From: DATGIQ01 sp035295665
GTDB taxonomy: Bacteria; Planctomycetota; Planctomycetia; Gemmatales; Gemmataceae
Direction: 5' to 3'
Assembly: GCA_035295665.1 (NCBI GenBank)
Contig: DATGIQ010000399.1
Location: forward strand, 1 to 15,236
Length of the DNA: 15,236 nucleotides
The translations under genes were made by a program, and so were the position numbers. Below the pieces are notes generated by a model. It did no database searches. It was given only the letters and a program-made list of their open reading frames with translations, and was not told the DNA's origin. Shown piece by piece: positions 1 through 6,518 of this stretch (the stretch's first letter is position 1; the number at the start of each line of letters is the position of its first letter).

Positions 1-2
1 AA

Positions 3-110
3 AATGGTATCCACAAGCCGGCGGGTGCATATAATGGACGGGTAGTGGGACTGCCATCGGTCCTGCTACAGGAAGGCTATGGTCAGCCGCATCCTTGGAT
101 AGGTAAGTAG
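3..110 (+). CDS. possible 3' end of an upstream protein (partial)
   Basis: From the left edge, the frame beginning at base 3 is open for 35 codons and ends in TAG at 108-110. The peptide is rich in Gly, Pro and aromatic residues (it ends in PHPWIGK) and resembles no family I can name. The other two forward frames stop earlier, at about 32 and 45, so this is the only one that could be the tail of a gene entering from the left. Third-position base use is mixed rather than strongly GC, which weakens the case. It could equally be non-coding DNA. Confidence 0.25.
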   Translation, partial: NGIHKPAGAYNGRVVGLPSVLLQEGYGQPHPWIGK

Positions 111-337
111 CGAGGCTCGGAGAATAGAACGCGTCATCTGACCCTGTTCATCGGCAAGGTGTCAGATAGAATACAAAACTACTTGGGTCCGGATGAACGT
201 GCGATGGCTGTGACGCTCCGAGCGCCTCTTTTCCATCCCTTTCTCTTGTCCCATGTAAACGCATCGTGTACTTTGCGAGACGACGCCGCCCCGGCGTGGA
301 GTGCGGTGCGCCTGGCATGTTTTTTGGGGGGCCCTCC
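111..337 (+). other. leader/intergenic region of the RRM gene
   Basis: No convincing gene is visible here. The stretch contains one copy (142-152) of an 11-mer that recurs twice upstream of the YTV gene, and a TAGAAT hexamer at 167-172 that could be a -10 element, although no good -35 partner lies 17 nt before it. If transcription starts near 180, the RRM gene would have a 5' leader of roughly 150 nt. Long leaders are common in cold-inducible RNA-binding protein genes, but nothing here proves that kind of control. Confidence 0.3.
142..152 (+). repeat. 11-mer CCCTGTTCATC, copy 1
   Basis: This exact 11-mer is also present at 13048-13058 and 13067-13077, always on the plus strand and always in DNA without a gene. 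Copies 1 and 3 share 13 bases, ACCCTGTTCATCG. The copy ends 186 nt before the RRM start codon, the same distance that copy 3 lies from the YTV start codon. A regulatory site is possible. Its function is unknown. Confidence 0.4.
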
Positions 338-688
338 ATGGGCAAGAAGTTGTATGTAGGCAACCTGGCCTACACGATCAGTGACAGCGATTTGCTGCGG
401 CTATTTGAGCCGCATGGCACCGTGCAATCCGCCCAGGTGATCATGGATCGTGACACCGGCCGATCCAAGGGGTTCGGCTTTGTGGAAATGGGCAGCGATC
501 AGGAAGCCCAGGCCGCGATCTCGGCTCTGAATGGCACGGAAGTGGAAGGTCGAGCCTTAACCGTCAACGAAGCGCGTCCCAAGCCCGAAGGAGGAGGAGG
601 CGGCGGCGGCGGGCGCGGCGGATATGGCGGAGGCCGTGGCGGTGGTGGGCGCGGTGGCTACGGCGGGGGCGGCGGCCGGCGTTACTAA
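338..688 (+). CDS. glycine-rich RRM RNA-binding protein
   Basis: A 116-aa single-stranded RNA-binding protein of the bacterial RRM type (Rbp-like, related to cyanobacterial and plant glycine-rich proteins). One RRM fills residues 3-80. RNP2 is LYVGNL at 5-10 and RNP1 is KGFGFVEM at 44-51, with the aromatic residues that stack on RNA in place. Residues 84-116 form a low-complexity tail of Gly, Arg and Tyr (GRGGYGGG-like units), which usually adds non-specific RNA affinity. The start is the ATG before GKKLYV. An in-frame ATG at 266 would add 24 residues that lie outside the RRM fold. The ribosome-binding site is poor, just a G run at 326-331. Such proteins are often cold-induced and act on mRNA structure or stability. 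The gene stands alone and ends at a strong hairpin. Confidence 0.92.
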   Translation: MGKKLYVGNLAYTISDSDLLRLFEPHGTVQSAQVIMDRDTGRSKGFGFVEMGSDQEAQAAISALNGTEVEGRALTVNEARPKPEGGGGGGGGRGGYGGGRGGGGRGGYGGGGGRRY

Positions 689-723
689 GCGGCAATCGCA
701 AAACACAGCCGTTCAACATCCTG

Positions 724-766
724 AGCCCGAACGGTCGGCGAGACTTTCTCGCCAACCGTTCGGGCT
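724..766. terminator. bidirectional hairpin terminator
   Basis: The arms 724-735 (AGCCCGAACGGT) and 755-766 are perfectly complementary. After one C/A mismatch, a further 7 bp (GGCGAGA/TCTCGCC) close on a 3-nt loop at 744-746. The hairpin lies 36 nt after the RRM stop and 38 nt before the stop of the convergent desaturase, so it probably serves both. There is no U tract on either side, so it may act as a barrier or with Rho rather than as a classic intrinsic terminator. Confidence 0.75.
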
Positions 767-803
767 TCGTGGTAGATGCGTCACTTCTTTGATTCGCGGG
801 GAA

Positions 804-1703
804 CTACGAAGCCGCAGAGGCCGGCACAGCGGGTCGTATGGTCGTGGCCTCCGCAGTGAGCTTCCGGATTGCGGATTCATTTCGCAACACCTTCGCCGGC
901 GGCTTGCGCAATCCCCAGACCACGCCGAAGAAACCCAGCACTTTGAGCATGTAGTAGCACACATCAATTTCCCACCAGAAGAAGCCCTGGTTGGCGGAGC
1001 TTTGATAATGGTGGTGATTGTTGTGCCAGCCTTCTCCCAGAGTCAGGACGGCAACGAAGGCATTGTTACGGCTCTCGTCGGTCGTGGCAAAGCGTCGTCG
1101 GCCGAAAATGTGGCAGAGCGAATTGACGGCAAACACCGCATGGTAAAGCAGGACCGTGCTTACAAAGAAGCCCCAAGCCAGGCCGCTCCAACCCCCAATG
1201 AGGGCGCAGAGCGTAGCGAGAAACATGCCAGGGATCCAGTGATGGCGGTTGAGCCAGCGCAGCTCGGGGTAGCGTGTCCAGTCGCGAATTACTTGCCAGT
1301 TGGTCGCTTCATGATCCCGGGCCAAGACCCAGCCGATGTGGGACCACCACACACTATTGGTGCGTGGCGAGTGCGGATCTTCGGGAGTGTCGGAATAGCG
1401 GTGGTGATGGCGGTGGTGAGAGGCCCACCAGAGCGGGCCCTTTTGCATCGCGCTACAGCCCAGCCAGGCCAGTACGAATTGAAACGGCCGGCTGGTCTTG
1501 AACGAGCGATGGGAAAAGTAGCGGTGGTAGCCCGCGGTGATACCAAACATCCGCACGAAGTAAAAGACGCCACACAGCGCCAGGGCGATGCTATTGACGC
1601 CGGTGAAGAAAACCGCCACACAAGCTACATGCAACGACAGGAATGGCACACTTTTCAGCCACCCGCCGATGTGCTCCCGAGGGGACTTTGTACTCTTGGA
1701 CAT
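804..1703 (-). CDS. membrane acyl-CoA (delta-9 type) fatty acid desaturase
   Basis: A 299-aa integral-membrane di-iron desaturase that introduces a cis double bond into a saturated acyl chain (acyl-CoA or acyl-lipid), using O2 and an electron donor. All three histidine boxes are present: HRYFSH at 60-65, HRHHH at 97-101 and HNNHH at 227-231. The conserved NSLCH at 194-198 supplies a further metal ligand. Hydrophobic segments at about 20-52, 160-192 and 240-265 give the usual two hairpin pairs. There is no C-terminal cytochrome b5 domain, so an external ferredoxin or similar donor is expected. An AAGGA lies 3-4 nt before the ATG. The gene is on the same strand as infA but 184 nt away, so it is probably transcribed separately. 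Its role is membrane fluidity. Substrate and regiospecificity cannot be read from sequence. Confidence 0.93.
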   Translation of the reverse strand: MSKSTKSPREHIGGWLKSVPFLSLHVACVAVFFTGVNSIALALCGVFYFVRMFGITAGYHRYFSHRSFKTSRPFQFVLAWLGCSAMQKGPLWWASHHRHHHRYSDTPEDPHSPRTNSVWWSHIGWVLARDHEATNWQVIRDWTRYPELRWLNRHHWIPGMFLATLCALIGGWSGLAWGFFVSTVLLYHAVFAVNSLCHIFGRRRFATTDESRNNAFVAVLTLGEGWHNNHHHYQSSANQGFFWWEIDVCYYMLKVLGFFGVVWGLRKPPAKVLRNESAIRKLTAEATTIRPAVPASAAS

Positions 1704-1887
1704 TTTCCTTCAGTCTCAGCGAAAGTTCCTTAAGGAGGGGAAATCGGGTACCCATTCCCGAGCCCAGGCTCCCTGTTATCAGCTGCAAGCGGAGATTTTT
1801 CCGGATCGGGCCGGAACCTTGTTGAGTCCAGCAATTCTAGCATGTTCCCAGGCAGCGGGAGAAAGGCCTTGCTGGAGACTCCGTCGA

Positions 1888-2145
1888 TTAAACCTTGACG
1901 CCGCTGCTCTCCGGGGGCGATTGCCGCAGGGGACCCCGGTAGGTGATCCGCCCTTTCGTCAAATCGTAGGGAGAGATGGCGACCGTCACCGTGTCGCCAG
2001 GCAGGATGCGGATAAAGTTTTTCCGTATTCGCCCTGCAATGTGGGCGATTAACTCGTGGCCATTTTCCAGGCGCACCCGAAACTGCGTATTCGCCAACGC
2101 TTGGACGACTTTGCCCTGGACTTCGATTGCTTCTTCTTTTGCCAT
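1888..2145 (-). CDS. infA: translation initiation factor IF-1
   Basis: An 85-aa single OB-fold protein that binds the 30S A site with IF-2 and IF-3 during initiation. The core is typical: MAKEEAIEVQGKV at the start, then the RVRLENGHELIAHIAG strand pair, the basic GRIRKNFIRILPGD segment and the closing PYDLTKGRITYR. It is 13 residues longer than the 72-aa E. coli protein, with a Pro/Ser-rich tail after residue 73 that looks disordered. The start is set by AGGAAGG about 8 nt upstream of the ATG. An in-frame extension to 2253 has no IF-1 homology. infA here stands outside the ribosomal protein operon and diverges from pdxH. Confidence 0.96.
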   Translation of the reverse strand: MAKEEAIEVQGKVVQALANTQFRVRLENGHELIAHIAGRIRKNFIRILPGDTVTVAISPYDLTKGRITYRGPLRQSPPESSGVKV

Positions 2146-2243
2146 ACACACTTCCTTCCTGTGGGCCTGGATACCTCCATGTCTTCCGTTGCCATGAACA
2201 GACGGAAGCGTAATGTAATGGTGGCCAGGGCATCTACGCAAAT

Positions 2244-2269
2244 CCCGTTCCATTAGTGTACCGAACGGG
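2244..2269. promoter_or_regulatory. 7-bp inverted repeat between infA and pdxH
   Basis: CCCGTTC (2244-2250) and GAACGGG (2263-2269) form a 7-bp dyad around a 12-nt spacer, in the 187-nt region between the divergent infA and pdxH starts. On the minus strand, TACACT within the spacer could serve as a -10 for infA. The dyad could be an operator or could be chance. No regulator is suggested by the neighbours. Confidence 0.2.
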
Positions 2270-2332
2270 GGCGATTTTGGCTATGGCTTTCTGTGCTCGA
2301 CCGGCCCGTCAACCCGCACCCCGGAGCATCCG

Positions 2333-2938
2333 TTGTCCCGGCTACACGAAACCGAACTCCATTCCAACCCGTTCCGCCAATTCCAATTGTGGCTCGACGA
2401 GGCGATCGCAGCACGCTTGCCCCAGCCACTCGGTATGGCCTTGGCCACGGCCACGGTGGACGGCCGTCCTTCGGTGCGGATGGTTTTGCTCCGTGGCCTG
2501 GACGAGCGTGGGTTCGCTTTCTTCACCAACTATGAGAGCCGCAAGGCGCGGGAACTGGAAGCCAATCCTCGAGCCGCATTGGTCTTCTACTGGGCGGAGC
2601 TGGACCGGCAGGTCCGCATCGAAGGAACCGTCGAGCGTCTCTCGGCCGAAGAGTCCGATGTCTATTTTCGGAGCCGGGAACGCGGCAGCCGCCTCGGGGC
2701 TTGGGCATCGCCGCAGAGTCAGGTCATCGCCAGCCGGGACTTCCTGGAACGGCGCATGGAGGAACTGACCGCTCGGTACACCGAGGGCGATGTTCCACGA
2801 CCACCGTATTGGGGAGGCTATCGTCTCCTCCCCGCCGTGATCGAATTTTGGCAAGGACAACCGAGCCGGCTCCACGACCGCTTGCGCTACCGTCGGTGCG
2901 ACCGCAGTTCATGGCTTGTCGAGCGCCTGGCACCATGA
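2333..2938 (+). CDS. pdxH: pyridoxamine 5'-phosphate oxidase
   Basis: A 201-aa FMN enzyme that oxidises pyridoxamine or pyridoxine 5'-phosphate to pyridoxal 5'-phosphate, the last step of PLP synthesis and salvage. Visible family landmarks are the FMN-binding stretch RMVLLRGLDERGFAFFTNY (49-67), the phosphate-contacting YFxSRxxGSRLGAWASxQS block (111-129), EFWQG at 171-175, and the RLHDR active-site motif at 179-183 whose Arg and His contact PLP. The C-terminus ends in the usual ERLAP. The start is a TTG at 2333 preceded by GGAG 6 nt upstream. No ATG or GTG lies in a better position, and the N-terminus is somewhat shorter than in E. coli (218 aa). Because the minimal LHETELHSNPF region is intact, the protein should be functional. 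Confidence 0.94.
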   Translation: MSRLHETELHSNPFRQFQLWLDEAIAARLPQPLGMALATATVDGRPSVRMVLLRGLDERGFAFFTNYESRKARELEANPRAALVFYWAELDRQVRIEGTVERLSAEESDVYFRSRERGSRLGAWASPQSQVIASRDFLERRMEELTARYTEGDVPRPPYWGGYRLLPAVIEFWQGQPSRLHDRLRYRRCDRSSWLVERLAP

Positions 2939-2939
2939 G

Positions 2940-2986
2940 GCACGTGGTTTCGCAGCGGTTCGCAGAACGGCCGCGAAACCACGTGC
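2940..2986. terminator. bidirectional hairpin terminator
   Basis: A perfect 14-bp stem (GCACGTGGTTTCGC at 2940-2953 with its complement at 2973-2986) encloses 19 nt, inside which GTTC/GAAC can also pair. It begins 2 nt after the pdxH stop and ends 15 nt before the stop of the convergent MutS-like gene, so it probably ends both transcripts. The flanks are not U-rich. Confidence 0.75.
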
Positions 2987-3000
2987 AACCGCACCCCGAA

Positions 3001-4833
3001 TCACACGTCGATCCCCACGGATCGCATGAGCGCCAAGGCATTGCTCGTGGTGACGATGCCGGGCCGCATTCGGTAATCAAAGGACAGCCTCCGGCCCTCA
3101 AAGCGATCCTCAAAATGGACATTGGCGGCTCGAGGAACCAGGCGATCGGCTATTTCCGCCAAGGCCAGATCATGCGTGGTGATGAGTCCGATGGACCCGC
3201 AATCCAGCAACGATCGGATGACGGCCTCAGCCCCCAATCGGCGATCGTGGGAATTGGTGCCCAGGAGAAATTCATCCAGCAGAAACAACAGCGGAGGCGA
3301 TCCCTTCGCCATCTCGAGAAGTTGCCGTACGCGCATGATTTCCGCGTAAAAGCGGGACCGGCCTGCTTGAAGCGAATCCTGGATCCGAAGCGTGGCCCCG
3401 ATGACCAGGGCCGAGATCCGTAGCCGGTGCGCACGCACCGGTGCACCGGCGAGTGCCAGGACTGTGTTGATCCCGACCGTGCGCAGCAGCGTGCTCTTGC
3501 CCGACATGTTGGAGCCGCTCACCACCAGCAACCGTAATTGACCGCCCAGATCCACGTCATTCCGAACGCACTGGTTAATCGGCATCAGCGGATGCCCCAG
3601 CCCTTCGCCTGCAAGACAGGGCCCCTCCGAAACGATCTCGGGGAACGGATCGAGCGGGTTCTCATATGCATAGGCTGCCAGGGCACAGAGGGCCTCGAAC
3701 TCTCCGACGGCATCGAACCAGCGAGTAATCGCAGAGCCGGCCGTTACCCGCCAGGCTTCAATGGCAAATGCCATCTGGGTGGTCCAGAGCAGCAGCGGAG
3801 CAAACAAGGCGAAGAATTGATTGCGCTGAGCGGTGAGCCAATCGACCAGCCGGCCAAGCTGCGCAATCCGGCGTGACGGCGGTACACCCAACGTTTCGAG
3901 CTTCTCCCGAAGCCGGCGCAAATACGGCGCAGTCAACGGCTCCCGTTCCAGGCGCCCCAGAATGCCAGCGAAGAGGGCGAGATCGTGCGCTGCCTTCTCC
4001 ACCGGCTGGACGACACGGCAAACACGACGCAGCAGCCACAAGGCGAAGCCACCCTGAACTGCCAGCGCCGCCAGGAAGGGCACGGAACCAATTCCTCCAC
4101 CCCACCAGGCAACAAGTGCGGTCAGAGTGCACACGGGAAGCGCCGCGGCCACGATCCGCGGCCAGCCCAGCCCCAGTTGCGCGGGAGCACCACCCCAGGC
4201 GCCCAGCGCAGCCAAATCAATTGCCGATGGCAATTCATCGCCCAGCAGAGCCAATTCCTCGCGCAGGTCGAGCCGCGGGCCAAGCTCTGCGACCGCTGCC
4301 TGCCGGCCACGAACTTCATCCACCGGGGCCGGAGCCAGCAGCCACGCAGCCAGCGTATCCTCTCCCTTGCGCGTGCGGACCGTACACAACAACTCGAACA
4401 GCGAGCCGCTGCCGAACAGATCGAGATCCAGGGCGTTGGGATGGTGTTCATCGAGAAAGCGCACGCCGGCATTGCCCTTTCCTTTCCACTGGTTGTCCAG
4501 CCGGGCAAGTCCGCGTTCATAGAACTCCGCGGCACGCTCCATCCGCCGATGGGTTCGGCGAACGCGTCCATGCCAGATTACCAGGGCTACAAAGAGCAGA
4601 ACCGGAGCCAGCAGCCAATAGGCCGCAATCCGCTCCGCCCAGAACGCCAGCCCAGCGACCAACCCAATGGCCAGGAACGCTGCCAACCGGGCCTCGGCCA
4701 TCATGCGGTGGAGCCGTGCCTGCTGCGCAGCCCGTGCCCGCCGCGCTTCGAGGCGCCGCACATACTCCGCCCGACGGCTGAAGTTATCCGCTGGCGTCGG
4801 TTCACCGCTGCGACAATGCACACTCTCGGCCAT
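3001..4833 (-). CDS. membrane-anchored MutS-like ATPase
   Basis: A 610-aa protein with a C-terminal MutS-type ABC ATPase domain on a membrane-spanning N-terminal part. Walker A is GSNMSGKST (440-448), Walker B is LLFLLDE (515-521), followed by a GTNSHDR signature (525-531) and TTHD (552-555) with the switch His. Hydrophobic pairs at about 51-87 and 227-268, and one near 340-353, suggest four or five membrane segments. True MutS lacks these, and the mismatch-recognition domain I is absent. Family members are often annotated 'mismatch repair protein', but their function is unknown and probably not mismatch repair. The start is uncertain. The ATG at 4833 is 14 nt from AGGAG, while a TTG two codons upstream (4839) is 8 nt away and may be the real start. 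The open frame continues to 5010 without family support. Confidence 0.88.
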   Translation of the reverse strand: MAESVHCRSGEPTPADNFSRRAEYVRRLEARRARAAQQARLHRMMAEARLAAFLAIGLVAGLAFWAERIAAYWLLAPVLLFVALVIWHGRVRRTHRRMERAAEFYERGLARLDNQWKGKGNAGVRFLDEHHPNALDLDLFGSGSLFELLCTVRTRKGEDTLAAWLLAPAPVDEVRGRQAAVAELGPRLDLREELALLGDELPSAIDLAALGAWGGAPAQLGLGWPRIVAAALPVCTLTALVAWWGGGIGSVPFLAALAVQGGFALWLLRRVCRVVQPVEKAAHDLALFAGILGRLEREPLTAPYLRRLREKLETLGVPPSRRIAQLGRLVDWLTAQRNQFFALFAPLLLWTTQMAFAIEAWRVTAGSAITRWFDAVGEFEALCALAAYAYENPLDPFPEIVSEGPCLAGEGLGHPLMPINQCVRNDVDLGGQLRLLVVSGSNMSGKSTLLRTVGINTVLALAGAPVRAHRLRISALVIGATLRIQDSLQAGRSRFYAEIMRVRQLLEMAKGSPPLLFLLDEFLLGTNSHDRRLGAEAVIRSLLDCGSIGLITTHDLALAEIADRLVPRAANVHFEDRFEGRRLSFDYRMRPGIVTTSNALALMRSVGIDV

Positions 4834-4910
4834 GGCCAAATTGGGTGCTCCTCTCACCACTTCCCGCGCCGTCGTTCGTCCGCGGGTAAGATTTCCAAAC
4901 ACGTCATCCA

Positions 4911-5102
4911 TCACCCGGTCAAAGTGGTTTCGATGAATTCCTCCGGCAAGCTCGCTTCCCGCATCAGCCAGGCATGCCCGATGAAGCACGAACGGCATCG
5001 GATGTTGCAAAGCGTCCCGGCGACCGGGAACCAGAGATCATCGACGTGGGCCGGGTGAACCACCGGAGCCGAGCTATCCAAGATCCCAAGGGGCGTGGCC
5101 AT
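4911..5102 (-). pseudogene. truncated radical-SAM protein (N-terminal stub)
   Basis: A 63-aa frame whose ATG lies 4 nt after the stop of the upstream flavoprotein gene (TGAAACCATG), so the two look translationally coupled. Residues 22-40 read like the start of a radical-SAM domain: LWFPVAGT followed by C-NIR-C-RS-C, the CxxxCxxC motif that ligates the 4Fe-4S cluster and positions SAM. The frame then stops (TGA at 4911-4913) about 23 residues after the last Cys. The GGEP SAM-binding motif and the rest of the barrel are missing, and neither of the other two frames down to the MutS-like gene restores them. The best explanation is a 3' deletion that left a remnant. A deliberately short iron-sulfur peptide is less likely but not excluded. 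Confidence 0.55.
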
Positions 5103-5106
5103 GGTT

Positions 5107-6333
5107 TCACGCAAGCTGGCCGGTTAGGAGAGTAAACACTTCGCGAATCTGCGCGAACCCGTTGCGGAGCAGAAAGTGGGAATTGCGGCCGTAGCTCTTG
5201 GATCCCAGGATAAAGAAATTCGGCTCCGGATTCCGCAGCGTTTGGGCTCCGTGGGCCGGCACGGCAAGGCAATCCGCACCGGCGTGCTGGAGCAGAGCCG
5301 CGGCCAAGTTCATCGGTCCAAGGGAGGTATAGCACTCCTGGACCTGCAGCTCCCGGTAAAGGCTGTTGTCCGGGCTGTAGCCGACGTTGGCGATAACGCG
5401 GTCGACTTCCCAACTACATGGCTTCCCGGCACAGCGTGCGGTGACGCGGAAGCCGTTGTCCATTCCGGCCGGCTCAATTGCCTCAACGACCGTCTGCTTG
5501 TGGAATTCCAAATTGGCATCGCTGCGCGTGGCCAGCATGTTGGCCCGTACCGCCAGGCGATCCCGCTCCCGCAGCGGATCGTTGGCGATGCGCTTGAGCG
5601 GTTGGGAACTGGCTCCGCGGGCCAACCAGATGGCCCATGTCTCGGATTCTTGTTCACCAAGTTGAGCCAGGTGGCATATGGTAGTAGCCGCGGAGTAACC
5701 CGAACCGAGAAGCAACACCTTTTTCCCAGCATAGTCCGCACGGTGTTCCCCCAACACATCTGCCAGTCCGTATGCGATCCGTGGCTCTGCCGCCAGTTCG
5801 CCGAGCGCCGGGATACCGCCGTCTCCCATCCAACGATGCTGGCCATAGGTGCCGGTACAGTCGAGCACCACGTCGGCCTCCTCGATCCGCTCGCGGTGCT
5901 TCTTGTCGCGAACCAGGAGGCGGAACGGCTGCTGCCCTCGTTGAGCCTCGCCTCGACCGTCTTCTTTGAGGAAACCCCTCCGGCCGAGTTGGAGCACCTG
6001 GCTGTCCGTCCGCACACAATCGCGCAGAGCGGCGGTCTGCGCCAAGGGCTCCAGGTAGGCAGCAAGGTGCTGCTTGCCGGTGACGCACCCTCCTTCAGGC
6101 GGAAATTCGTGCGTGGGATTTCCGGCTCGTATCGTGTCGCGGCCCAGCTTGGTCGTGTTCATGCTGAATGGACTGAACAGGCGGACGTGGCCCCAGCGGT
6201 GGAGATGCTCGCCGACTCGGCCGCGTTCATAAACCGTGACCGGCAACCCCAGCGAGTGAGCATGAAGCGCGGCCTCCAGGCCAATGGGCCCTGCACCGAG
6301 AACGGCGATGCGGGAAGCGCCCATTTTGGCCAT
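5107..6333 (-). CDS. FAD/NAD(P)-dependent oxidoreductase (flavoprotein)
   Basis: A 408-aa two-dinucleotide-domain flavoprotein related to the pyridine-nucleotide-disulfide/flavin monooxygenase superfamily. The FAD Rossmann motif is GAGPIG at 13-18, closing with an acidic residue in VYERG. A second Rossmann motif, GSGYSA at 210-215, should bind NAD(P)H. DCTGTYG at 158-164 matches the ATG-like hinge between the domains. The C-terminal NFFILGSKSYGRNSHFLL block is characteristic of a narrow subfamily whose substrate I do not know. A redox-active CxxC pair was not seen, which argues against a thioredoxin-reductase-type mechanism. The ATG at 6333 has GAGGAG about 6 nt upstream. A 43-residue in-frame extension lacks homology. 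It is followed at 4 nt by a broken radical-SAM gene, suggesting a small redox or modification pathway. Confidence 0.85.
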   Translation of the reverse strand: MAKMGASRIAVLGAGPIGLEAALHAHSLGLPVTVYERGRVGEHLHRWGHVRLFSPFSMNTTKLGRDTIRAGNPTHEFPPEGGCVTGKQHLAAYLEPLAQTAALRDCVRTDSQVLQLGRRGFLKEDGRGEAQRGQQPFRLLVRDKKHRERIEEADVVLDCTGTYGQHRWMGDGGIPALGELAAEPRIAYGLADVLGEHRADYAGKKVLLLGSGYSAATTICHLAQLGEQESETWAIWLARGASSQPLKRIANDPLRERDRLAVRANMLATRSDANLEFHKQTVVEAIEPAGMDNGFRVTARCAGKPCSWEVDRVIANVGYSPDNSLYRELQVQECYTSLGPMNLAAALLQHAGADCLAVPAHGAQTLRNPEPNFFILGSKSYGRNSHFLLRNGFAQIREVFTLLTGQLA

Positions 6334-6462
6334 CGCGAACTCCTCGTGGACATGGGGGCCGGATCGGGCAATTGTAGGGAACGATTCCCGACGCCTCAAG
6401 CCAAGTTGATCCCCCTCCCGCCGCAGCAAAAATGCTTGATCTTCGCTTGCCCCCGTGCACAA

Positions 6463-6468
6463 TAGAAT
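6463..6468 (+). promoter_or_regulatory. candidate -10 element of the amidohydrolase gene
   Basis: TAGAAT lies 51 nt before the chosen ATG at 6519, in the 185-nt divergent region shared with the flavoprotein gene. TTGATC upstream is the only -35-like hexamer, but the spacing (21 nt) is long. A promoter here would make the longer ORF start at 6432 impossible. This is weak evidence. Confidence 0.2.
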
Positions 6469-6518
6469 CGCGTCGGGTCCTTTCTCTCCGGAGCAATGCC
6501 AAGGTTTGGAGACTTGCG

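Noticed and set aside
338..688. GGN/GGC repeat at the end of the RRM gene as a microsatellite or G-quadruplex element
   Set aside because: The G-rich DNA is explained by codons for the Gly/Arg/Tyr tail, which is typical for this protein family; a separate DNA role has no support.
624..1733. A 369-codon plus-strand ORF overlapping the RRM tail and the desaturase
   Set aside because: It runs through the hairpin terminator and opposite all three histidine boxes of the desaturase, and its product has no family resemblance.
4840..5010. Extension of the MutS-like protein to 5010
   Set aside because: The extra residues lie opposite/alongside the radical-SAM stub in another frame, have no family match, and the ribosome-binding site sits just before 4839.
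5176..6465. A 429-codon plus-strand ORF opposite the flavoprotein
   Set aside because: The minus strand encodes two clear Rossmann motifs and a good ribosome-binding site; the plus-strand translation has no recognisable motif.
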